A DNA stretch of 59,720 nt from JBBSHS01 sp038232515. GTDB lineage: Bacteria > Actinomycetota > Acidimicrobiia > Acidimicrobiales > JAUJNH01. The DNA lies in assembly GCA_038232515.1 (NCBI GenBank), contig JBBSHS010000004.1, positions 1 through 59,720 on the forward strand. Reading direction: 5' to 3'. Under the pieces are notes generated by a model. That model worked only from the letters and a program-made list of their open reading frames with translations, had not been told where the DNA came from and made no database searches. Below are positions 50,366 to 59,221 of this stretch, one piece after another; position 1 is the first letter of the stretch; every line of letters starts with the position of its first letter. Made by a program: the position numbers and the translations under genes.

Positions 50366-52183
50366 TCAAGAGAGGACGTCGAAGACCACCTCCTCCTCGC
50401 CCTCGGCCACCGGCTGGCCGGTGGCGAAGCGCTGGGCCTGCAGCTCGAACATCGTGTGGTACCGACCCCCGAGCGCCATCAGCTCGTCGTGTGTGCCGAG
50501 CTCGACCACGCCACCATGCTCGAGCACGCAGATGCGGTCGGCCTGGCGTACGGTCGAGAAGCGGTGGGAGATGAGGATCGTCGTGCAGCCGCGTGTACCG
50601 GCCAGGATTCGGTTGAAGATCTCGGCCTCGCCCCGGACGTCGAGCTGCGCTGTCGGCTCGTCGAGGAGCACCACCCCGGCCCCGAGTTGCACCGCACACA
50701 ACGCCCGGGCCAGCGCCACCCGTTGCCACTGCCCCCCGGACAGGTCGGTGCCGCCCTCATACCCCTTGGCCAGAACGGTGTCGAGGCTCACGAGATCCCC
50801 AAGCCCAGCCGCCTCGAGCGCGGTCAGGATCACCGCGTCGGGTGCGCCCGCCGGCGCCACGTTGTCCCTCAGGGACAGCTCGAAGCGGATGAAGTCCTGG
50901 AAGACGGCGGTGACCCGTGAACGCCAGGAATCGAGCTCGAAAGCGCGGACGTCGACGCCGTCGACCTCTATGGCCCCCGACTGCGGGTCGTAGAGCCGGC
51001 ACAGGAGCTTGGCCAGGGTGGTCTTGCCGGCGCCGTTCCGGCCGACGATGGCCAACGACGACCCGGCCGGTATCTCCAGGTCGAAGTCCTGGAGAACCGG
51101 CGAGCCCTCGACGGTCGGGTAGGCGAAGGACACCGACCGGAACCGCAACGACCGCCCGGGCATGCCGTCCGCCGCCCTGGTGCCCGACGCCAGTGCTCCC
51201 TTCGGCCCCATCTCCGGTTCGACCCGCATGACGGCGGCGACCGGTGCCGCCGCTCCGTCAAGGGCCCAGTTGAGGCCGCCGAACGCGATCATCGACGCCC
51301 CCATCGCAGCTTGGGCGTACACGACCACAGCACCGAGGCCGAGGTGCCCGTCGGCGGCGGCGACGGCCAAGGTCCACAGCACGACGACGTTGGCGGCGAC
51401 GACGACCACCAGGCTGGAGAGTACCGACCGCTCTCGCAGGCGTGTGGCCTCGTACTGCAACTCGTGCAGCACCGTCCGCCGGGCGATGAAGCGGTCGATG
51501 GTCCATCCGGCCAGGCCGAACATGCGCAGCTCCTTGGCCGCGGGCGGGTCGACGGCAAGCCGGTAGGCGTACTCGGCATCACGCTGGGCGGAGCGCACCT
51601 CGTCCGTGTTCCTGTCGCGCCAGACGGCGCTCTCCTTGAGCAGCCAGTGCGTCGACAGCCATGCCCCGCCGAGCAGTATCGGCGCCCACCACGCGTACCC
51701 GAACAGCACACCCGCCGACGAGAGGCCGCCGATCATCTCGACCAGACCGGCGGCGATGAAGTCCATGGACATCGACAGAGGCGGCCCGGTCATGCCCAGG
51801 TCGAACTCGCGGGCGACGGTGAGGTCGGCGGTGAGCTTCGGATCCTCGAGGTGGCCCATGCCGGGAGGGCCCACGCAGGCATCGGTGAGCTTGTCGTACA
51901 GGTAGGCGGCGGCCCGGTCGCCGAGGTTGGCGCTGATGGTGGCGTGGATGGGGCTGAGCACCTGTAACAGCACGAACACCGATCCCATTGCCACCAGCGG
52001 CCCGGTGAGGCTGTGCTGGTGCTGCACGGCGCTCACCAGCACACCCATGGTGATGGCAAAGCCGGCGGGAAGCACCCCGCGAAGGACGAGCACCGCCCAC
52101 CAGGCGACGGCCAGCTTCGGATCGGCCCTCGGCAGGACCCCGAAGAAACGCCATTCCTGTCTGGACCGCAGCCTCTTCACCAC
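50366..52183 (-). CDS. ABC exporter half-transporter (first of a pair)
   Basis: A 605-residue half-transporter. Membrane helices include AVAWWAVLVLRGVLPAGFAI, GPLVAMGSVFVLLQVLSPIH and VLSSLVVVVAANVVVLWTLA. The ATPase has GRNGAGKTTLAKLLCRLYDP, VTAVFQDFIRFELSLRDNV, signature DLSGGQWQRVALARAL, VVLLDEPTAQLDVR and ILISHRFSTVRQADRI. It is followed on the same strand by the similar 583-residue protein, so the two form a heterodimeric type IV exporter, probably for a lipid, peptide or drug. GTG 52183 follows AAAGGGG; the frame is open a little upstream. Confidence 0.9.
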   Translation of the reverse strand: MVKRLRSRQEWRFFGVLPRADPKLAVAWWAVLVLRGVLPAGFAITMGVLVSAVQHQHSLTGPLVAMGSVFVLLQVLSPIHATISANLGDRAAAYLYDKLTDACVGPPGMGHLEDPKLTADLTVAREFDLGMTGPPLSMSMDFIAAGLVEMIGGLSSAGVLFGYAWWAPILLGGAWLSTHWLLKESAVWRDRNTDEVRSAQRDAEYAYRLAVDPPAAKELRMFGLAGWTIDRFIARRTVLHELQYEATRLRERSVLSSLVVVVAANVVVLWTLAVAAADGHLGLGAVVVYAQAAMGASMIAFGGLNWALDGAAAPVAAVMRVEPEMGPKGALASGTRAADGMPGRSLRFRSVSFAYPTVEGSPVLQDFDLEIPAGSSLAIVGRNGAGKTTLAKLLCRLYDPQSGAIEVDGVDVRAFELDSWRSRVTAVFQDFIRFELSLRDNVAPAGAPDAVILTALEAAGLGDLVSLDTVLAKGYEGGTDLSGGQWQRVALARALCAVQLGAGVVLLDEPTAQLDVRGEAEIFNRILAGTRGCTTILISHRFSTVRQADRICVLEHGGVVELGTHDELMALGGRYHTMFELQAQRFATGQPVAEGEEEVVFDVLS

Positions 52184-52311
52184 CCGCGCCCCTTTCCGCC
52201 GTCGGCGCCAAGGTTCGCACACCACGCCGGCGCCCGGTCCGAGCTCCTACGGTCCCGGCTACCCGCCCAGCAGCGACGCCGTCTCCTCGCAACCAACCCT
52301 TCACGATCGCG

Positions 52312-53130
52312 TCAGGGCGTGAACACCCGCTTGGTCGTATCGCGCGCTGCGGCCGCCCGCGCCCAGTATCCGTGGGTGCCGTTGTCCCTCAACTCGGCGG
52401 CAGCGTCGAGCAGAGCGGACAAGGCGGCATAGGCAAAGGCGCCCCCCACGGAAACCCGGGCCACGCCCGCCTCTGCCAACTCGTCGACCGGCGGGCAACC
52501 CGGGAGGGCGAGGACGTTCACGGGTAGGTCGACCGACGACAGGAGCGACCGGATGTCGCCCAGCGCGGTCAAGCCGGGAGCGAAGAGCACATCGGCGCCC
52601 GCCTCCTGGTAGGCCTGCAACCGGGCGATCGTGTCGGCGAGATCGTGGCGACCGTGGATGTGGTTCTCGGCCCGGGCCGTGAGCACCAGGTGCTCAGGTC
52701 CGCGGTGGGCCGCCTCGACCGCGGCCGCCACTCTCTCGGCGGCCAGGCCGAGGTCGTAGATGGCGTCATCGCGTCGACCGGTGAAGTCCTCGATCGAGCA
52801 TCCGGCCAGTCCCGTGGCACACGCCCGGGTCACCGTGTCGGCCACGCCGGCGGGGTCGTCGGCGAAGCCGTTCTCGGTGTCGGCAGCCACCGGCACGTCC
52901 ACGGCACCGGCCAACCTGGACCCGTGAGCCAGTGCCTCGTCCCGGGTCACCGATCCGTCGAGCCGCCCCAGCGTCGCCGCGAACCCACTGCTCGTGGTGG
53001 CGATCGCCTCGAAACCGAGCGAGGCCAGCAACCGGGCCGACCCCTCGTCCCAGGCGTTGGGCTGCAGGAGCGGGCGCTCGCATTGGTGCAGGGCCAGAAA
53101 CCGTCCCGCTCTGCCGTTGAGCGTGGTCAT
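52312..53130 (-). CDS. Isocitrate lyase/PEP mutase superfamily protein
   Basis: A 272-residue TIM-barrel enzyme. Characteristic stretches are LLQPNAWDEGSARLLASLGF, EAIATTSSGFAATLGRLDGS, VPVAADTENGFADDPAGVAD, GLAGCSIEDFTGRRDDAIYD, LVLTARAENHIHGRHDLADT and GADVLFAPGL. The Asp/Glu set for Mg2+ and phosphonate-type chemistry is present, but the KKCGH/KTCGH motif of true isocitrate lyases is not. Relatives include oxaloacetate decarboxylase, 2-methylisocitrate lyase and PEP phosphonomutase; the substrate cannot be chosen from sequence. ATG 53130 is preferred over the in-frame upstream start. Confidence 0.88.
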   Translation of the reverse strand: MTTLNGRAGRFLALHQCERPLLQPNAWDEGSARLLASLGFEAIATTSSGFAATLGRLDGSVTRDEALAHGSRLAGAVDVPVAADTENGFADDPAGVADTVTRACATGLAGCSIEDFTGRRDDAIYDLGLAAERVAAAVEAAHRGPEHLVLTARAENHIHGRHDLADTIARLQAYQEAGADVLFAPGLTALGDIRSLLSSVDLPVNVLALPGCPPVDELAEAGVARVSVGGAFAYAALSALLDAAAELRDNGTHGYWARAAAARDTTKRVFTP

Positions 53131-53177
53131 GTACGGCAACCTAATCAGCGGCCGAAGACCTGCCCGAGCGAGCCGCC

Positions 53178-53246
53178 ATGTCACCGGTCAATGCCAACAT
53201 CGCCACGCCGGTCAACGCCGCCGTCGCCCTGAACGCCCCTGTCTGA
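53178..53246 (+). CDS. Very short ORF encoding an Ala/Asn/Val-rich peptide
   Basis: A 22-codon frame from ATG 53178 to TGA 53246 encodes SPVNANIATPVNAAVALN and a short end. The alternating small/hydrophobic pattern resembles the repeat ends of some exported actinobacterial proteins. It could be a remnant of a longer gene or a leader peptide. No ribosome-binding site is obvious. Low certainty that it is expressed. Confidence 0.25.
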   Translation: MSPVNANIATPVNAAVALNAPV

Positions 53247-53315
53247 CGACTCGACGGCGTACGCCAATGCCGGGCAGTCGGCCCACGGAGTCACCCACGG
53301 CGAACGCCCGGGCGT

Positions 53316-54308
53316 TCAGGGTTGGAGGACCAGGCGCCCTATGGTGCCGTCGGCCATTCGCGGCAGGCGGCCGGACTCCACGATGGTGTGGGCCTCAGCT
53401 GCGTCCCCGAAACTCAGCACCCTCCCGACGCTGACGGCCAGGGGTGACTCGGCATATCTGGTGTTGATCCAGCTGGCGGCGGCGGCGAGTTCGCCGGCCG
53501 TCATCCTGCTCATCACGAAGCTCAGGAGCTGGATCTCGCGGGTGTAGAACCGCCATGCGTCGAGGTTCAGGCGACCCTGCCCGGCGATGAGGACGATCCG
53601 CCCTCGAGGATTGAGGATGTCCGGCATTGCGGCGACGTCGACGCGGCCGGTGGTATCGATCAGGACGTCGACACCGTCCGTCGCGAATGCTCTGGCGGCG
53701 CTGGGGGCGTGCCCGGCGTCGGACACCGCCACGTGCGTTGCCCCCAGCGCGCCCAGCCGCTCGGTGCTGCTCGCGTCCCGGACGACCCCGACGGCGCTGG
53801 CGCCGGACGCGGCCGCAACCTGGACCATGCACATCCCGACCGCGCCGTTGGCGCCGACGACCGCGACGGTCTCACCCGGCTGCAGACGAGCCCGCCCGAG
53901 GAGGGCGCCATGGGCGGTGGCCCCCGGGTGCAGCGCGGCCACGAAGGTCACCGGGTCTGCTCCGGGCGGCAGCGGGTAGAGCCTGTCCCTATACACCGCG
54001 ACCAGCTCGGCGGTGGCGCCCGGGCGGCCGCCGTAGCCGGCGGAGTTGGTCCATACCCGTTGCCCCAGCTCCACATCGGTGATGCCCGGGCCGACCGCAG
54101 CCACGGTGCCAACCAGGTCCCGACCCAAGACGAGAGGGAATGACACCTCGGTGCGCCATCGCCCGGATCGCAGATAGGTATCCACCGCGTCGACCGCCAC
54201 CGCCTCCACGTGCACGAGCACCTGTCCCTCGCCGGCGACGGCATCGGCCAGTTCCCCGACCCGGATGGTGGCAGCGTCGCCCAGGTCGTTGATGTAGGCC
54301 GCTCTCAC
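53316..54308 (-). CDS. Zinc-less MDR-family quinone oxidoreductase
   Basis: A 330-residue NADPH-dependent oxidoreductase: MRAAYINDLGDAATIRVGEL, GQVLVHVEAVAVDAVDTYLR, SFPLVLGRDLVGTVAAVGPG, QPGETVAVVGANGAVGMCMV (nucleotide-binding loop, GANGAVG), DGVDVLIDTTGRVD and a C-terminal VLSFGDAAEAHTIVESGRLP. The structural zinc Cys cluster of alcohol dehydrogenases is missing, placing it in the quinone-reductase branch. The start is ATG 54308, and it begins five bases behind the MFS gene stop. The two probably form an operon driven from near 55.55 kb, under the divergent ArsR protein. Possible role: detoxification of quinones or enones. Confidence 0.9.
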   Translation of the reverse strand: MRAAYINDLGDAATIRVGELADAVAGEGQVLVHVEAVAVDAVDTYLRSGRWRTEVSFPLVLGRDLVGTVAAVGPGITDVELGQRVWTNSAGYGGRPGATAELVAVYRDRLYPLPPGADPVTFVAALHPGATAHGALLGRARLQPGETVAVVGANGAVGMCMVQVAAASGASAVGVVRDASSTERLGALGATHVAVSDAGHAPSAARAFATDGVDVLIDTTGRVDVAAMPDILNPRGRIVLIAGQGRLNLDAWRFYTREIQLLSFVMSRMTAGELAAAASWINTRYAESPLAVSVGRVLSFGDAAEAHTIVESGRLPRMADGTIGRLVLQP

Positions 54309-54312
54309 TTTC

Positions 54313-55533
54313 TCATCCCGGCCCGGTGCGGCAGTTCGATGTTGGTGACAGGCGATGGGAGCGGATTTCGGCGGCCAGAAGGCAGAGATGGATAACGCAA
54401 GCGGCGCCGATCACGTAGCCGAAGACCTGGACGGCGGTGAGCAGCCCGGTGCTGAGGGCCAACACGCCCACGCCGACGACGGGCAGCGCCGTACCGAGGT
54501 AGACGACGAGGTAGTAGCTGGCCACGATGTCACCTTTGCGATCGTCGGGGGCGACGGCGTTTACCTGGCTGAGCGAGCCCCGGAAGGCGAGCCCAAGCCC
54601 GAGGCCGGCCAGCACGCTGGCGCCCATCATGAGCGACAGCGACCGGACATGGGCGACGACGATCACGGCCGCCGCGGCTCCGGCCACCATGGTCATGCCG
54701 ATGGCCTGGGCCGGCAGGGGCGGGATCCGCCGACCGGCCAACTGGACCAGTGCGGAGCACCCGAGCATGGCGGCCGCCAGGCCCCCGATGAGGGCCAGGT
54801 TGTGGGTGCGCAGGAGCTCTATGACGTAGCTGGGGATAAGGGACAGGAAAAGCGATGCGACGGCCCAGGCGAGAAAGGCCGCCGCTGCGGCCATGAAGAA
54901 CCTCCGCCGGACGGGGGCCGGCACGCTCGGGCGCCTGGGCTGCCACCGCCCACGGTCTCCTCCGTCTCGGGGGAACAGGGCCAGGAGCAGGATGAGCGCC
55001 ACGCCCACGAGGCCGATCTCCACAAGGTAGGGAAGGCGTCGTGGCCACCCGCCGTACTGGGCGATCAGGCCGGAGAGCAAAGGCCCGGCGGCGGCGCCTC
55101 CGACGGTGGTGGCCGACCCCACCAGGGCGGCGCGGTCACCGTTGCCGTGCGGCTCGGTCTCCACCAGTGCGGCTACGGCGGTGCCTTGCAGAGCCCCCAT
55201 GGCGACGCCCTCGACCACCTGGGCGGCGAGGAGCCATACCAGGCCCGATACGGCGGCGAACAGGCCGGCCGCAATGGCGCCGAGGACCACGGCCGGTATC
55301 AGCACGCGGCGGCGACCGACCGCGTCCGACAGCGGGCCGAACACCAACAGGCACGGCATCACGGTGATGGCGTAGGTGGCGAAGACCACCGTCACCATGA
55401 GCGGCGACAACCCGAAGGAGCGCTGGTACATCGGGTACAACGGCGTCGGCAGGTTGCTGCCGGCCAGCAGCACGGCCACGGTGTAGGCGACGGCCGCGAA
55501 CGCCCAGCCATGCTCCTTCGAGTCGGTCGCCAC
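54313..55533 (-). CDS. MFS drug-efflux-type transporter
   Basis: A 406-residue protein with 12 predicted helices: FAAVAYTVAVLLAGSNLPTP and LYPMYQRSFGLSPLMVTVVF first, the MFS motif GPLSDAVGRRRVLIPAVVLG between helices 2 and 3, then VVEGVAMGALQGTAVAALV, ALVGSATTVGGAAAGPLLSG (motif C-like) and LVEIGLVGVALILLLALFP. It resembles DHA1-type multidrug exporters. Start codons are uncertain: GTG 55533 (ATDSKEHGW) or the in-frame ATG 55587. It is divergent from the ArsR-type gene at 55613, which probably controls it, and precedes the quinone oxidoreductase gene. Confidence 0.88.
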   Translation of the reverse strand: MATDSKEHGWAFAAVAYTVAVLLAGSNLPTPLYPMYQRSFGLSPLMVTVVFATYAITVMPCLLVFGPLSDAVGRRRVLIPAVVLGAIAAGLFAAVSGLVWLLAAQVVEGVAMGALQGTAVAALVETEPHGNGDRAALVGSATTVGGAAAGPLLSGLIAQYGGWPRRLPYLVEIGLVGVALILLLALFPRDGGDRGRWQPRRPSVPAPVRRRFFMAAAAAFLAWAVASLFLSLIPSYVIELLRTHNLALIGGLAAAMLGCSALVQLAGRRIPPLPAQAIGMTMVAGAAAAVIVVAHVRSLSLMMGASVLAGLGLGLAFRGSLSQVNAVAPDDRKGDIVASYYLVVYLGTALPVVGVGVLALSTGLLTAVQVFGYVIGAACVIHLCLLAAEIRSHRLSPTSNCRTGPG

Positions 55534-55612
55534 GTCGGCAACGGTAGGTGGCGAAGGCTTCGACGGGGACCGAAATGTGGCGGCCATAGGCTTGCGCCCA
55601 GTGACCGACGCC

Positions 55613-56407
55613 ATGGCTGTCCAAGCCCGAGGCGAGCCCCGAACCGGCGGTGACACCCATGTCGGGGACGTGGACCTCGCCGCCGTCGGGGCGTTGTTGG
55701 CTGATGCAGGTCGTTGCAAGGTCCTGCTCGCTCTGGGCGACCGTCGTGCCCTGCCCGCCAGCCGGCTGGCAGCCGAGGCCGGCGTTACCCCGGCCACCGC
55801 CAGCAGCCACCTGGCCAAACTCGTCGCCGGCGGTCTGTTGCTCGTCGAGCGCCACGGGCGGCACCGCTTCTACCGTCTGTCCGGACCGAAGGTCGGCCGG
55901 CTCATCGAGGTCCTGGCCGAACTCGCTCCCGCCCAGCCGGTGCGCTCGCTCCGCCAGGGCAGTCGGGCGCAGGCCCTGCGTGACGCACGCACCTGCTACG
56001 ACCACCTGGCTGGTCGGCTCGGCGTCGCCGTCATGGCCGGAATGCTTGATCGGGGCTACCTCTGCGGCGGGGACGGCACCTTCGATCCCGGACGCGCCTT
56101 TCGGGACCGGTTGAACGCCTTGGGGAGCGATGTCGACTACCGGCTTACGGGGGCCGGTCGGGGCTGCATGAGTGACCTCGGTGTCCGGCTCGGATCGGCG
56201 CCACCCGTCATCCGCTACTGCATCGACTGGAGCGAGCAGCACCACCACCTTTCTGGCATGGTGGGCCGACAACTGCTCGACCGGCTCGTCGAGCTCGACT
56301 GGGTTCGCCGCTCGGACGCGAGTCGAGCCGTCCAGGTGACCGGGTCCGGTCGCGGTGGCCTCGCTTCGACGTTCGGGATCACCTGGCCCCCCGCCGCTGA
56401 TCCGTAG
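55613..56407 (+). CDS. ArsR-family winged-helix regulator with large C-terminal domain
   Basis: A 264-residue regulator. The winged helix (RCKVLLALGDRRALPASRLA, AEAGVTPATASSHLAKLVAG, GLLLVERHGRHRFYRLSGPK) is followed by about 150 residues with a conserved pattern (RDARTCYDHLAGRLGVAVMA) and a domain rich in Cys/His (CIDWSEQHHHLSG). This long ArsR type is typical of regulators of neighbouring MFS genes. The Cys residues (in ARTCYDH, YLCGGDG, RGCMSD, RYCIDW) could sense thiol-reactive compounds, which is inference. Start ATG 55613; ATG 55577 would overlap the MFS start region. Confidence 0.88.
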   Translation: MAVQARGEPRTGGDTHVGDVDLAAVGALLADAGRCKVLLALGDRRALPASRLAAEAGVTPATASSHLAKLVAGGLLLVERHGRHRFYRLSGPKVGRLIEVLAELAPAQPVRSLRQGSRAQALRDARTCYDHLAGRLGVAVMAGMLDRGYLCGGDGTFDPGRAFRDRLNALGSDVDYRLTGAGRGCMSDLGVRLGSAPPVIRYCIDWSEQHHHLSGMVGRQLLDRLVELDWVRRSDASRAVQVTGSGRGGLASTFGITWPPAADP

Positions 56408-56459
56408 GCCGTCGGGCTGCTTGCCGGTCGACGGCCACTACACTGCCGTGGTCCGACCT

Positions 56460-56532
56460 GCGCTCGTAGCTCAACGGATAGAGCATCTGACTACGGATCA
56501 GAAGGTTGGGGGTTCGAATCCCTCCGAGCGCG
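56460..56532 (+). tRNA. tRNA-Arg(ACG)
   Basis: Acceptor GCGCTCG (56460-56466) pairs with CGAGCGC (56525-56531), discriminator G56532. The D-arm is standard, the anticodon arm TCTGA-CTACGGA-TCAGA has anticodon ACG at 56493-56495, and the T-arm is GGGGG-TTCGAAT-CCCTC with one G-T type mismatch at the end. CCA is not encoded. It reads CGN arginine codons after A34 deamination. An integrase fragment lies 106 bases downstream, indicating use as an integration site. Confidence 0.95.
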
Positions 56533-56590
56533 CCGCATAAGTGCAGCTCAGAGGCACTTTTTCCTCCGCCGTTTGCCTCGCCGAACTGTC

Positions 56591-56622
56591 CGTGAGAAAA
56601 TCGTGAGAACCAAATTGTTCTC
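56591..56622. repeat. Arm-type repeat cluster next to integrase fragment
   Basis: CGTGAGAA occurs twice as a direct repeat (56591-56598 and 56602-56609), 11 bases apart, one helical turn. The second copy also forms an inverted repeat with GTTCTC (GAGAAC 56605-56610 / GTTCTC 56617-56622). Such spaced copies between a tRNA 3' end and int are what integrase arm-binding sites or an int operator look like. Confidence 0.55.
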
Positions 56623-56637
56623 GCGGGAGGCACCGGC

Positions 56638-56859
56638 ATGCCAGCGAGGCCCCAGGGCGTGTACTCGGACGGCCGTGGCGGTTGGTACCTGAAGACGACA
56701 CTGGGCAGCGACCCGCTGACCGGCAAGCGGGTCCAGATCACCAAACGTGGCTACCGCTCGGCGGGCGAGGCGGCGCGGTGGCAATTCCACCTCGACCAGG
56801 AGCGCCAGCGTGTGCACGAGTCCCACTACGCCGGTGGTGTCATCCCACTCGCAGCGTAG
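56638..56859 (+). pseudogene. Integrase N-terminal (arm-binding) fragment
   Basis: The frame has a good ribosome-binding site (GGGAGG) and start ATG 56638. It reads as the arm-binding domain of a tyrosine integrase (GVYSDGRGGWYLKTTLGSDP, KRVQITKRGYRSAGEAARWQ) and then stops at residue 73 with an unrelated end (GGVIPLAA). The SAM-like core-binding and the catalytic R-H-R-Y domains are missing. With the adjacent tRNA-Arg(ACG) it is the scar of a deleted integrative element. Confidence 0.8.
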
Positions 56860-57137
56860 TCACTCCTGGACCGCCGCACCCATACGATAGGCTGGAGCGG
56901 GGCGTCTACAGCCTTGGTTGCGCCGCTGATTCTCTCGACCCAGCGGGCGGCCGAAGGCGGCTGACCCTGCCGCCTTGTATCTCCCCTCTGCGAAAAGCCT
57001 GCACTGCGGACGTCCGATGCTCCCCGATTGCGCCAGAGGGCTGTTGCGACGTCAGCTAAGACGCTGCCAGCGAAGCTGATGGCGATGCCAATGGCGAGTT
57101 GAAGGGCTGTGTAGATGCAGCTCCTTTCGTTCCGGCA

Positions 57138-58382
57138 CTAATGAAGGTCCACGAGGAACGCGGTGGTGTCGTCGCTCAGGACGCCGTGGTGGTCGAGGAC
57201 GCTGTGCGACAGCTGGCGCACCGTCTCGGTCGCGTCGAGATGGGCCCCGGACCGAGCGCTGAGGAGGGCGGCGAGGCGTTCCTCGCCGAAGTCCTCGCCG
57301 CCCGGGCGATGGGAGTCGATCACGCCGTCAGTGATGCAGAAGAGCCGGTCGCCCGGTTGAAGCACGTGGTGAGCCAGTTCCACCATGCCCCCCCCGAGCC
57401 CGACGGGCAGGGTCGGCTCGCATCGCAGCTGCCCCATGACCTCACCCCGCACCAGGAGAGGCAGAGGGTGACCGACGTTGATCCAGCTCAGGCTCGCGTC
57501 GAGCAGGTCAAGGCGTCCCAGGATGCAGGTGACGAAGCGCTCTCCAAGGCCGGTGACGGCGACCGCGGCGTCCATGGCCTCGTAGGTGGCCGGGAGGTCG
57601 AGGCCCGAGCGTCGGCTGTGGCGGTAGCTGCTCACCGCCAAGTGGGCGAGCTGGCTGGACTGCAGTCCGTGGCCCATGGCGTCGAACACCGCGAAGTCAA
57701 GAATGTCGCCGTTGACGGCGTAGTCAAAGGCGTCACCGCCCACCTCGTACGCCGGCTGGATCAGTCCGGCCACCGAGACCCGCCCGCTGTCCAGGCTCAA
57801 CGGGGGCAGGAGGTCCCACTGCATCTCCGCCGCCAGGGTGATTGCCTGGGTGCGCCGCAACATCGTGTACGCGTCGGTGCACTGGCCCCGGGTGACCAGC
57901 AGGGCGGCGACCACGCCGGCCAGGCTGTCGGCCAGCAGCCGGGCCTCCTCGTCGAGCTCGGCAAAGGTGACGGCCAGCACCCCCAGGCGGGCGGCCCCGT
58001 CTACCACCACGCTCCACAGCCGCACGCCGCCCTCGGCCGGCTCTTCCAACTGGCTCGCGGTGGTGAAGGACCGACCTCCGGTGGAGCGATCCAGGTCGAT
58101 CGACGCACTCTCGGCTGATCCCACGATCGGCACCAGATGGCGCTGCTCGTAGTCGATGACGTACACCGACAGGTCGCGCATCCCGAACCCGGTGACCCGA
58201 CGAGCGAGGAACGCCCCGAGCTGATCGGGTGCGGCCCGGCGGGACTCGTGCAGGAGCGCGGCCACCCGGGCGTAGGCTCCCGAAGCGGCCCCCCCGTCGT
58301 GAAGGAGGGTCGTCGCCAAGGCGCCATCGCCCTCCAGGCTGGACCTTGCTATCGTTTCCGAACCGGCTGAGCCGCTCGGCAT
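57138..58382 (-). CDS. SpoIIE-type PP2C serine phosphatase
   Basis: A 414-residue protein. The N-terminal 200 residues form a GAF-like sensor region (LGAFLARRVTGFGMRDLSVY, HLVPIVGSAESASIDLD). The C-terminal half is an SpoIIE/RsbU phosphatase domain with LLPPLSLDSGRVSVAGLIQP, AYEVGGDAFDYAV (first metal Asp), DFAVFDAMGHG (second), SWINVGHPLPLLV, FCITDGVIDS and LSDDTTAFLVDL. Such enzymes dephosphorylate anti-anti-sigma factors in partner-switching systems. The partner kinase is not intact nearby; only an RsbW-like fragment lies at 58850-59004. ATG 58382 is the preferred start; an ATG at 58418 is also possible. Confidence 0.88.
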   Translation of the reverse strand: MPSGSAGSETIARSSLEGDGALATTLLHDGGAASGAYARVAALLHESRRAAPDQLGAFLARRVTGFGMRDLSVYVIDYEQRHLVPIVGSAESASIDLDRSTGGRSFTTASQLEEPAEGGVRLWSVVVDGAARLGVLAVTFAELDEEARLLADSLAGVVAALLVTRGQCTDAYTMLRRTQAITLAAEMQWDLLPPLSLDSGRVSVAGLIQPAYEVGGDAFDYAVNGDILDFAVFDAMGHGLQSSQLAHLAVSSYRHSRRSGLDLPATYEAMDAAVAVTGLGERFVTCILGRLDLLDASLSWINVGHPLPLLVRGEVMGQLRCEPTLPVGLGGGMVELAHHVLQPGDRLFCITDGVIDSHRPGGEDFGEERLAALLSARSGAHLDATETVRQLSHSVLDHHGVLSDDTTAFLVDLH

Positions 58383-58849
58383 TCGCTCTGCTTTCCCCGT
58401 TTGGCCAACGACTCGCAACCGGGGACCGGGGCGACGTGCCGGAAAGGCCGCTGCACAAGGCGTGCGCTGCCCCGAGACTACATCCCGCCCGATCGCCGGG
58501 ACAAAGGGGGAAGGCCGGGGCCTACTACCGGGTCGCTGTCAGTCCCACATGGGACGTTGCAAGAACGCCCAGCGCTCGACAGAATCAAGGTGAGGTTGAG
58601 CCGCCAGTCCCGGGCGCTTCCGAAACGTGGGCCGGCTCTCCGTCGTGTCGACCCTGGAACGGACGGCTCACCCCCCGACCAGCCAGCGAGCTGACCAGTC
58701 CCGGAGCAGTGGCGATGGACTCATCCCAGGCGAGTTCGGCATCACTGCGCGGGGAACCTCCTTGTCGCCCATTTGGCTCAGGTTTGGGGCAGCGTGTTGC
58801 TGGAGAACATACCCGTCGCCAACCGTACGGGGCGCCTCCCAGGACGCCA
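58383..58849. other. 467-base stretch without a recognisable gene
   Basis: It lies upstream of the phosphatase gene and before the ATPase fragment. Frames on both strands lack motifs, though a lost N-terminal part of the RsbW-like gene may once have stood here. Confidence 0.4.
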
Positions 58850-59004
58850 CCAGCGGACGAGGGCTGGCCGTCGTCAGAGCCCTAGCCACCTCGTGGGGAA
58901 CCCAGAAGGACGACACGGGAAAGGTTGTGTGGGCCGAGTTCGGCCAAAGCGACCATCCAGCAGAGCCGGAGTGCTTCGACCTCGATGAGCTGACCGGCCT
59001 CTAA
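58850..59004 (+). pseudogene. C-terminal fragment of an RsbW-like ATP-binding protein
   Basis: The sequence TSGRGLAVVRALATSWGTQK followed by GKVVWAEF is the last motif (G2 box, GRGLxxVxALAxxWG) of HATPase_c anti-sigma kinases. The N-box and G1 box expected 40-80 residues upstream are not found in any frame, so only the end of the domain remains. The phosphatase gene next to it belongs to the same kind of partner-switching pathway, suggesting a lost original pair. Confidence 0.6.
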
Positions 59005-59221
59005 CAACCTTTAGAGGGAGCACGATCAGGCAACGCCCCCTACTCCCCGCCGTCGGTCAAGGGCGACTAACCAGCGTTAGTAGATGAGTTCTTTGCCACT
59101 TTGGCACCGTTACCCCGGATGACCCAACTACTTGGACGCCACGAGGGCTCCGAACCGTTGCGGCACAACGTTTCGTGGGGGGGACGATCGCGCAAGTAGA
59201 TGACACACGAGCCCTATTGGT

